Assembly: GCA_033032175.1 (NCBI GenBank)
Contig: CM065328.1
Span: forward strand, 8,370,690-8,434,689
Direction of reading: 5' to 3'
Source: Saturnia japonica
Lineage: Eukaryota > Arthropoda > Insecta > Lepidoptera > Saturniidae
DNA: 64,000 nt
Shown piece by piece: positions 11,801 to 23,800 of this stretch (within the stretch, counting starts at the first letter, position 1; each line of letters begins with the position of its first letter). Position numbers and translations under genes: made by a program. A model generated the notes under the pieces. That model was given only the letters and a program-made list of their open reading frames with translations, was not told the origin of the DNA and searched no databases.

Positions 11801-14800
11801 GCAAAGAGGATTGTATTGAATGAATTTAATATTAAGTATTGAAATTTGACTAGCTATAACATTTATATTAAAAAATTTGTAGTTCTGGAAAGATGAATAT
11901 TCATATTAATATGAATATATTAATAGTTCCAAATGTTTATGGGGAGCTTTGGAAAAAATCCTCTTCAAAGAGAAAACGTGTTCAGTTCACACGCGGTAGA
12001 AGTGAAACCTTCAGGAAACAAAAACATTCAAATGGCATTAAACGTGAACAATACACCACGCTGGCTATGACGCCTTTTCCCAAGGCTTCGTAATACGCAG
12101 GTGCAAACACACGTACTAACTATCACATGTTAAAAGAGAAGAAAGAGATAATAATAAACACTGTACAAGGTATTCTATAGCCCTCGCAGGCTAAAACGTA
12201 TACATGTATGTTTGTCTCTTCTTAGTGCTAATAAAGTTTTCATAAAAAAAATATATATATTGTATCATATTAACTTTTATCCATTTCCGCAGATCAAACC
12301 TGCATTAAAAAGAACAACATTTTAACAAAGGCGCCAATCGTCGTGATCCCTTACAAAGGAGACAGAGAGGTGTATAATGAAAGAGATAAAATATGTAGAT
12401 CTAATATTTATAATGAATTCGAAGTGTTTATTTGTTAGAACGGGCTAACATCTAGAAATCGTAAAAAAAAAATGCATTTTATAGCCTTCAAGATTTTCCC
12501 GCAACTACCTCTTCATGGACTTCAGAATTTGGTATTTACCGTGATAAAAAGTAGTCTATACGTTAATCTAGGTTATACTAGTGTAAAAAAAGATAGTATA
12601 TTTGTGACAAATTTCATCCGAATCCGTTTAGCTGTTGTTTGTGTCTGAGTACCAAACATACAAACAAACTTTCCCAATTTTTAATATTAATATACGATAT
12701 GGCTCCGACAAACATCGAAAATCTGCCATTAAGTATAGATTACCTATTCCCTATTGTACTGTTTTTGGGGATGATTTTTCAAAATACGGAACATTTTATT
12801 TCTTAGCAAAAGCATGAACATGCATTTTTATATCCCTAATTTGAGAAATGATGAGTTCACCATAGACACCTTCATCCCCTAGGCATTTTAACCCTTCAAG
12901 TTTATTTTCGCGTCATACATAATATAGCCCTATGCCCTTCTCCAAGGTCCAATCTATCTCTATACCATAATCATCGAAATTGGTTCAGCTGTTTAGACGT
13001 GAAAATGTAACAGACAGAGTTACTTTCGCATGTATAATATTAGTTTGAATTTATTAAGAAATTATATAGGATCTTCACGCTATGGCCCTATGGAGTGAAG
13101 CAGTAACCATATCTATCTAGCAATGGTATGCTGTAGGCAAGTACGAAAATTCAGAACAATATCGTTATTCTATTGTTTGCCCTTCGGAAGTTATTGCCTA
13201 TGTTAATGTGCATGTGACTAACAGACGCCTTGAATGTTCTTTAGGTTTATTGATGTGTAACATTATTCTTTTCGCTCTCCTGCAATCTGTGAGAGTGATT
13301 TCGTGAAAAGAAACGGAAGTGTGTTACTGGAAGCGAGGGAGGCGCGCTATTTTTTTATTTGGGCAATGAGCGCACGCTGTTTGATTTGACCAATGAGCGC
13401 GCGCGGTGGTTGAATTGCCCGTCAGATGGTACCAACTAAGTGTAAAGTATATAATTATTAAGTCTAATGTTACACATGATAAGCGACTACTCTATCGCTC
13501 GCACGTTTTTACATTCTAAAACTGGAATTTATTTACTCGTAACAAATTAAATCACATCTCATTACCGTTAAAATATATGATTTTAGATCGACATTTCGAT
13601 CTCATCATAAAAACCGCTTTTACGGCAAGTCTGTATATAGTTAAGACGTCTTCGTTCAACGAATCATTCGAACTTACGTTAATAAAAAAATTTGGAAAGC
13701 AATCTAACTTCGCGGACTCCAATTAAAAAAGATAAATGCTAAAACTTGCACAATGGATGTTAATTAGCATAAACGTCAAATTTCGCTAACTCCGGCTCCG
13801 CTAGGAGGGGGTGGGAAACGGCCAGCTCCGAGATTATGCCGAGATCAAATTAAAAATATAAACGCTACGCTGGGAAATCTTTTAGGATAGTGAATTAATT
13901 ATATACTTCGTTTTTAAAACTACATGTTAGTTAGACGGCTGTTTGAACTATCTTAAGCAATAATGGTACAGTGGTATTGTGTAGGGACACCACGTCAATT
14001 GACGTGGATTCGAATCTTTACAATAAGCCTGAACTTTTTAGTGCCCGCTTGGCTAACTCCTACCCTCAAGTTAGAAATCTGCCTCCAAGAGCCCATAACT
14101 GTATTTCGGCTCTGTTCTTGAGAACCAGTTTTTCACTTCTTAAGCCGCAGTGTGACTTAACATCGGGTGAGATTGAGTGAATAGAAGCAAAAGTTGGCTG
14201 TAACAGGACGCCCGGCAGATTGAAACATCATAATGAATATTTAAAAAAAAAACACCGTGTGATCCCGAAACACGTCAAACAAAAAGAAAGTCCCTGTGAA
14301 GATGTTTATTTTATTACTATGTGTATGGTGGTCGCGATCCCAATCAACCTCTTTTAATCCATCGATATTTTATCACGAAACGTTGAAAAGATCCAGTATG
14401 TCTATTAAAAAAAAAATCAACTCGACTCCACACCGCCGACGTTGGAACCAAAGCGTCGCCTGTCGCCTCGCCAATAACCGGTCTGACCCGCCGCATTAGA
14501 TTTTACACATCAAAAGTCAGGATTTATTCATTCCCAGTCCGAAATACAGTATATAAGGTTTAGCGATATATCAGGATATTCAGTCTAAATTTAACAAAGA
14601 CTGTATTTCAAGCGTCGACAGCGAATACAAACGGAGACAGGGTCGTAACTCGCCGGTAACACGATTGCTGCAACGAGTTCCGAATCAAGAACATATATAT
14701 AGCGCTCCTAGATATGTCATTTTGTCAATATTTATTTACTAAAGAAGCGCCAACAACAATACTTTATACTTTAGCCATTTTTACAATTCATTCTGAGTGT

Positions 14801-17800
14801 AATATAGATATGCGAACCTATTATAGGCGCCCACTACATTGATAAAATAAAATAACACAAATGTAATTAAAAAAATAAAATAAAGTTAAGGGTACAAGTA
14901 AGTTATTACATAATATGAAAACCTATTAATAATAAAGAATAATAATTTAAATGATTACTAATATAAATAACAGAAAATTAATATAATTAACATTGTAACC
15001 ACTATGTTTCAATTAATAAAGGGAAAGAAAAATAAAATAGAGATACCAGTGATTATGAATATTGATTAATATAAATTAAACTAAGTGTCTGAGGTGAAAT
15101 AACTATTAATCTTGGTAATAATGTTTGATATCCGTTCTTGTTACATTCGTTTCCCCGCGTTTCATTTATTCAACCAAATCTTCACTACGCCGCCGCAAAC
15201 GTAACCATGTAACCTATAATTGTTCTCATTGCGCACTTGCTTACAGCTCGTCAGATTTCTTGATGTTAGTGGTTTATTGCTCCACTCATTAAGGCTGTAG
15301 TGTAACCTATTGCTGTTGCACTATTTCCTATCGACTAATTAGTGCGCAAGAGAGACAACTGCAGTTCGAAGTGGATGTAAAATAGACGAAATCTATATTT
15401 TGTATTCCGCTGTTACAACAACAAAAACTGGACCGATTTTTTTTTCAATAATACTCTTATAAGGACTCGGGCTGTACCTACATGTTTTTATTTCATTGTT
15501 TACACATGTTTATCAAATTTGTTTGCTCGACGTCTGACAACAACGGTATAACTAGGCAATTTTAGACGTTTTAGAAGGCTATAGTAATAAATACCTAATG
15601 GAAAAATAGTACACAGTACCATAACAGTGATAAATTTTTGGTATAAAAATATATACTCTGGTGCTTTTATCCAGAGTAAGGCTGCGCATCCACTAAGAGA
15701 TGTGCGAGATAGCTAAGTGGTACGAGGATGCGTAGTGGTCCATTGAGTTTAGTTCCTCACATCGTTTTGCACACATCTCTCGCACATATTCCTCGCCCAC
15801 AACTCTACGTAAAAATACCTAGCTCCGCTAACTCTTTACTACCACAGCTACGCTAAGCAAGTCTAGAAAAATGAAGTAATCATATTGGTGGATTTTTTCC
15901 TCGCATAGTTGAGGAATTTGTTCACATGGACTAAACGCCGATCGTAGTTCCTCTTAATTTAATAACTCAGTGTCCCGTGTCGTATCTAGCAATGTTAAAT
16001 TTATGTTCGATGAATTTAGATGACAATGTATTCAGAAATTGTCAACAACGCAACAAAGTGGGACGGTCGTTTAGATTGGTAGAATATCCTAGATTTTAAA
16101 AGAATAGACATTATTTAGTTAAAACAATCTATTTATCTATCTAAGAATAATAATAATAACCTGGGCAACTACAATTAATAACACAATCGACTGATGGTGA
16201 AGAACACTCGTGAGGAAAACGACTCATGGGAAATACTATTTTAGTATCATCATAAAAAAGAAAAAATATGACGGTTTTACTTTCGAGGAGCAATACCTTT
16301 ATAGTTAAAGAAACGGTAAATCATCAGAATGCCTTATGTAAGCGATGATCAACAATATGTTATTACTACCAGAAATGTGCTTTATTGAAGCAGAACTCTC
16401 TTTCGTCTTTTTTAAACCGCATTGGTAATACTTTAAGTAAACGCTTTGTCAATTTCAATTTCAAATAATCTATAAAGGTTTATGTAACTCTATAAAATTT
16501 ATTACGCGATTTCAACCGGTACGTCCTAGGTTCGATCTTCCTGCATGGAGCCCTTGAGCCCGCTGTTTGCGCAATATAGTGACTTTGCATTTCTCATACA
16601 TACTTTACACTGAACTTCACATATTATGCATACCACTCAGTAAATGTATAGGTTCTGTGAGATTTATTTATTTATTTGGCTATTTAGACATACCAAATTG
16701 ACATGTGAAGCTGTCAAAGTCTCTAAGTTCGTAAGGCTGTAGTGCAGTCAATTTGAAAAAAAGTAGGCCGTCACGGGCCGTAAACGTTTCGTCGAAAACA
16801 ACTCTATACAAAACGTTGGACTAAAAATCGAGCATAGAATTTCCCATTAATCAGTTTTACCGTTACAACCCAATAATATAATTTGAAATTATCATTAAAT
16901 TAAATTCAATAAACTTACCAGTATCGAACCTCGGTCTGCTTGGCAACCTGCTCGGCAAGTCTTGATTCTCAACGTGGTCGAATGTTCTGAAGCCGAGAGC
17001 GAATTCTGCGTATGGACTGATCTCGAACATTTCTATATCATAAAAACAATGCTATGTTAAAAAGAACAAATACCTATTTACGTCACACGCTTAGCATAAT
17101 TTGTGGTTTTTACAGCGTATTCATAGCGTAATATGCGGTTTTTACACCGTACTCATAGAGAAATATATGGTTTTATACCGAACGCATGGAGTAATTTAAT
17201 GCAGTTTTAAACCGTATTTATAGCGTTAAATAGTTTTTACATCGTAATCGTAGTTTATAATACAGTTTTAAACCGTACTCATAGTATATATGCGATTGTA
17301 AAGCATATTCTTAGCGTAATATACGGTTTTTACACCGTAATCGTGGTTTATAATACGGCTTTAAACCGTGCTAATAGTATATATATGCGGTTGTAACGCA
17401 TATTCCTAGCGTAATATACAGTTTTTACACCGTAATCGCAGTTTATAATACGGCTTTAAACCGTACTCATTATATATATGCGGTTGTAATGCATATTCCT
17501 CGCGTAATATACAGTTTTTACACCGTAATCGCAGTTTATAATACGGCTTTAAACCGTACTCATTATATATATGCGGTTGTAACGCATATTCCTCGCGTAA
17601 TATACAGTTTTTACACCGTAATCGCAGTTTATAATACGGCTTTAAACCGTACTAATAGTATATATATGCGGTTGTAACGCATATTCCTAGCGTAATATAC
17701 AGTTTTTACACCGTAATCGCAGTTTATAATACGGCTTTAAACCGTACTCATTATATATATGCGGTTGTAACGCATATTCCTAGCGTAATATACAGTTTTT

Positions 17801-20800
17801 ACACTGTAATCGCAGTTTATAATACGGCTTTAAACCGTACTCATTATATAAATGCGGTTGTAACGCATATTCCTAGCGTAATATACAGTTTTTACACCGT
17901 AATCGCAGTTTATAATACGGCTTTAAACCGTACTCATTATATAAATGTGGTTGTAACGCATATTCCTAGCGTAATATACAGTTTTTACACCGTAATCGCA
18001 GTTTATAATACGGCTTTAAACCGTACTCATTATATATATGCGGTTGTAAAGCATATTCATAGCATAATATATGGTTTTGTTATAGATATCGTATATATTT
18101 TCATATGCATTTTATTAATTGTTTAGATAATATATTATTACTTGTGTATACAGTCATGTAAAGTAAGTTTATGTATGCATATACATACGTTCAGTATAAG
18201 ATGCGCAAATATGTTGCTCGGAAGGGCAACATAATGAGTTCACTTTTGTTTACATACGATTTTGTTATCTATCTAATTTACGTAACGCAAGCTATATATA
18301 AATAGTGGTTGACACGATTCGTTCGTGCCACTTACTTACCCGAACTTTATTATACTATAAGTATAAGCATAGATTAATTCTAAGCGGTAAAATCCAAAAT
18401 GCGATGGTTAGTACAGTTGGAAGAAAAACCCGATCGAGTTTCTAGCCAGTTCTTCTCGATTAGTAGGATATTTTCCGATTCGGTAGTAGTGTTTTGACGT
18501 TTATAAGTGCCTTCTTAGGGGCCGTTTTGTAGCATCTGCCATTTGATTTCTGTTTATGTAAGTAGTTGTAAATATTTTTAAATGTATGTAGTTTGTAATG
18601 TTTTTAATTGAATAAATAATTTTTTGATTTTGAAACACAAGTGTTGAACAAATGGTCACGTTAACGGAATATTACAAGCAATGAATAATAAAAAAACATA
18701 AGAAATAAATAGCTAACATTCTTAATGCTTACTTTGAAAGAACTAAAGGACATGAAGGATTATTAAGGAATATATTACCATTTTTGCTAGTCTTCCGAAC
18801 TTGTACCGGTGAGGTGTATATCCTTGGTGCATGCCCGTACCGCTCCTTGTGGTCCATATTGGGCTGTGGCACCTCGCTGCGGGACTTCACCTCATCAGCG
18901 ATGGAGTGTCGGTATTCAGATGAATAATTCTGACTAGTTATTAATAAAACATTTGCATAGAATAGATTTTATTTCAGTATGTAGCATAACTATGGAGGGT
19001 GAAAGACAAGGAGTACCAACTCTATGAGTGAAAAAGTGTCCGTCGAAAATCGTCAAATTAGGGTGGCACTACTACAGTTGCAAATGCGTAAATTTTACTG
19101 CCATATAAATAGTAGACATTGTCAAAAGTTTTTTTCCTTTTTGACAACTTTTCACACTACAAACTTCCCATTATTTTTCAATATTTTTTTTAGTTTTACA
19201 ACATTAACAAACTATGTCACCACGAAAAAGTATCATAATCACTTGCTACGTTAGCGCCATTTTGGTGAATTTTTGAATTGTAATTTTCCCGTTTACAGCT
19301 GGACACTTTTTCAACTTGTCTCCCATATAAGATGGTTCTTATTACTTCTACCCTCCATATGGATAACTTGAGGCCGTTTTCAATAACATATCTGACCTTG
19401 CTAACCCCGATTAGTACATAATATCTGAGCGACCGAACGGGGGTGTCTTATAAACAGAAAAGTAAAAATTTAGGTAAACTTGGAATGTAAAATATTATCT
19501 AAATGCGAAGTTTCGTCGAAATCGTTGGACCGTTTATAATATAAAATATTACTATAAATTATAAGGTAATATATAAAATGTAATAAGTACTATCTTTAAC
19601 TTAAGACAGATATCGGTTTCCCCCTTATCTATTCAAGCTATAGGATATCAAATTATATTATATAGAATAGGAAAAAAATAACCATTGATAGGTTAATAAA
19701 AAATAAGACAGGAATATGGTTATCCCCCTCTATCTATTCAAGCTATATGATATCAACGGATAGATAGGTTATCGAAAACGGCCGATAATGTATAACAAAA
19801 AACTCGCGCTACGGATAGGGTTGCCAGATAGGAAAACGAAAAAGGAGAGCAGATAGATGTTATATGTTATCTATCTTGTGAGTAACTGAAACAACGGATT
19901 TCACATAGGTTATCAAACCTGTGCCGAGGTAGATGTATAACAAAAAACTCGCGCTACGGATAGGGTTGCCAGATAACGAAAAAGGAGAGCAGATAGATGT
20001 TATTGTATTATTTGTGAGTTCTATTCACATTTCACATGTTTACCCTGTGGAGGTAGATGAACTAATACTCTGTGTATAAGTTTGAGAATTTTTTTAAGAG
20101 ATAGGGCACAGAGAAAAATTTCTTTCGAGATTTATCTCTACTTGGGACAGTCCGACTGGTGAACTATCTCCACCCAACGGAAAATCGCAGCCAATTAACC
20201 TTTTTTGTGTACATGTGGTGGGTGGGGTTTCTAGAGCTCTTTAGGGTAAAAAGGGCTATTAATACCTATGTTATTACAAGTGTCCATAAGCTACGGTAGC
20301 AGCTTACAATCAGCCGGATCGTATGCTTGTTTGTCACCTTTGTAGTATAGAAGTTGTGTGCCACGTTTTAAAGATTAAAATGAAATAGTGATAGCAAAAC
20401 GTGGCACTTAGTAAAACATATGTAGTTCCGAATATCAAGATATATCAGCTATATTACAAAAAACGGGGAACTTTGAAAGAGGAGACTTTTCCTATTGTAA
20501 GCGTTAAGAATTTAAAAATTCTCTTCTATTCTTTCTTTCTATTCAGATTAGAGTATATGTAATTTATTTTGTTGTTCGTAAATGACACAATCCTGTTACT
20601 TTGTGTACGTATAAATTATATCGCAAGCGTGAAATAGATATAAAATCTAACTTGATTACTGAAACCACAGATTTGAGAAAAAGGACAGAATTCTATTCTT
20701 TGGTCTGTGTGTATGATGTCATGTCTAGTATTAATAATCATACTTACCGATGTCTCTTCAAGAGTATGAAAAAGAACGCCAAAATGCACACGACGAGCAA

Positions 20801-23800
20801 TATGGAACTGCAAACGATCACCAACATGTTCAGATCGAAATACTCTGAAGGCGGTCCGATCTCCTCTGTGTAGAAAAAAATCAAATATAATTGGATATTA
20901 TATTTAGCAAAGTCAAAAGCAAAGCTTTGATGTTAAATGCCGATAACATGGTGAATTAACGGGTTATTATAGGGTAGATCATTATGCGAATGATAGTGAT
21001 GTCTGGAAGTGACTCTCTCTCTGTGCATCCACTAAGTTATTATTATTGTACCTGTTGTATTACATTTGTACAGTTGGAAAAAAATCGATCGATTTTCTTG
21101 CTAGTTCTTCTCCGTGTCTGGGATATATTCCAAACTGGCAGTAGTGTTTTGACGTTCTTAAGTGTCTTCTTAGGGCCTAAATTAGATAAAGATTATTTTG
21201 ATTTTGATAGTGGGGCGTCGCGTCGCACATCTTATTAAAAGCCAGAAAATTTATACGAAAGCTCGCATCTGGGCTGCGCATAGCTCAGTATTTCTTCCAA
21301 CACTCACGTACAGAAATAAAAGCTGGGTGTGGCAGAAAAAAGCTTAAAAGTAGAATAAATGGAGTAGAAATGAGAGCGAAATTGAGAGACAGAATAAGAA
21401 ATAGTGTGATAAGAGAGCTTTGTGGTGTGAAAGAAGATATAGTCACACGGATTAAGAAAGGGATGCTTAGATGGTTTGGGCACGTAGAGAGGATGAATGA
21501 AAGAAGGTTGATTAAACAAATTTATAAGGCTAGTGTGAATGGGAGCGTTGGAAGAGGAAGGCCTAGAACAACGTTCCTCGATCAAATCGGAGACGTTCTG
21601 AAGAAAGGTCAGGTCAAGAGTACTCTAAACCGAAGAGCATGTGTAGAAATATTGATGAATGTTAAAGAAGCGAAAGATGTATGCCAGTATCGTAACAAGT
21701 GAAAGTACGTGGTCTCTGCCTACCCCGTTGGGTGAGAGGCGTGATGTTTTTATGTATTTAATGGCAATGTGTTTTTACATATAACTTTGCTAATGGGGAG
21801 TTCATGTATTAGGTACGTACAAGATAACGTACAATTTTTTCGAACTTTTGCTAACCCCCTGTCAAAAATATGGAACTACCATTTCTTTAAAGAAAATTTA
21901 AATAAATTGATTTAAAAAAGTTAACTTAACTTTAATTGTATAATATTATTTTGGTATTTTAAAACAGAAATAACAATGATAGTTGATTAAAAAAATCATA
22001 TTCATTTTTATTTTTTCCTTTTTTGGTGTTTAAATAATTCATACCTAATAGATTCTAACAATAAAAAATACCGCATGTCGATAACCAAATTAAGTGTAGT
22101 TACCAACAGGTCTCCACAAAGCGAAATTATTTTAGAAGCTTTAATTTTGCAATTATTCATCTTGAAAGGTAAAAGAGAACTCTTAAAAAGTTAGCTATTT
22201 AACAATAGATTAATTTTATGAAAAATCAATGACATTTTTTTTCAACGGAATTTTTTCTTCAAGTGCTTAGATGATACCATGTCCTTTTCAAATTTTTCAA
22301 TTAATATTTAACAACATAAAATAAAGGCTTTGTCTGCAGCGACCGGTTTCATGGCAGCGTTATGACCGCGGCACAGCGCTCATCGCGAGGAGTCCTTTTT
22401 TCAATATTAAATGAAAAGTTTTAATAACTGAGATGAAGTCCCAGGAGTTAACATGTTTATTCGATAATTTTCTCCTCTTTAAGAATCTAGTTTTTTTAAC
22501 TTCTCTAGCACAAATAGTTTTCGAGTAATTTGTAAAAAACTAGACCCTCTTTTTATAAATCTATAATTGTTTAAATTTTCGTACATTCTTCTAAATCTCA
22601 TTACAAATCCAACGTAATTTATCGAAGTAACAAGAATTAACGCGTTTTTACACTTCTTGACTTGACTATCATCTGGAAATTATTACTAAATTTATATCGT
22701 GAATCGATATTACTAATATTATTTTATCGGTAATGGATTCTGTAAAGCCGAAAAGCTCTCCCGACGGATTATCCAGTTTAACTGAAATCATTTAGGTACG
22801 TCACAAGTCAAAACATCACGGCAACTTTGGTAATATGAACGTTATAATTCCAGAATACAACAGTCATATTCTGTAAAATAAACCAAAGATGGTACCTACT
22901 CAGTTGAAATTTGATTTTGTTCTGCAACTATCTATACATACAATTAATAAGTTTGAAGTGTCTGTTTGTAATGTCAAAATAACAGCTTTTTACTAAATGA
23001 ATGTGAAAGTATGTATACGGTGCTAATAAAAAAACACCTTTTTTATTACATAATAATAATTATGGTTCCTTGCAAATTTAAAAAAAGCTGGTCCGGTGAA
23101 TTATTTTAATTAACGGACGCTTAAATGGCTAATATGAAATTAATGTACTACATAATTGTAGATGTTAAAAAGACCTACAAAAAAAATCAGCCGGAGCGTA
23201 TATCTGTCTTTTATGGATCACACACAATAAGCATTTTTTATATTTAATATAACCGAGCATGTGCTCGGTCGACGGCAATCTGTAGTCCACGCGAGTGCAG
23301 CCGCGAGCAAAGCTAACATTGTAATGTTATAGTTGTGCCCACGGTTTTTTAATTTATTTCAAATCAACTGTCCTCCACGTCGCTCCCAACACACCCGTGT
23401 AAGACTCGTTGTTCTCATTTTCCGTACTATGTTAGAGGCTTTAACAGAGGTCTTCATACTTTTTTGTCTCGTAGACCATGTGGCACGTTTTTCGTTTTTT
23501 TTGTACGGTTTTTTTTCAGCACTAATTGTGCGTTTGTGAATAGGATTATAAAAGGTTTAATCCGACCAAAATAACAACTTTGATGATGTGTAAATAAGTC
23601 TTTAGTCGAACACGGGTGAAGCCTTACGTATCAGCTAGTATTGTAATAAAAATAAATTTGTAACTGTTCATAGAATAAGGCATCCGTCGGTAATACGTAG
23701 TAAAGTTGAATACTGAAACTTTAGATAACTGGGAAATTGTTAAAGTTGTATCATTAATGCTCCATCACAGTTACTAAATAAATATTACTTGAGTTATAAA

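Noticed and set aside
17489..17677. Open frame with repeated peptide
   Set aside because: Produced by the 93-bp satellite, whose period is a multiple of three.
17090..18070. CRISPR-like array
   Set aside because: Units are contiguous with no unique spacers, and this is a eukaryotic intron; it is a tandem satellite.
20601..20873. Plus-strand frame of 90 codons
   Set aside because: It overlaps the minus-strand membrane exon, which has clear splice sites and a hydrophobic helix.
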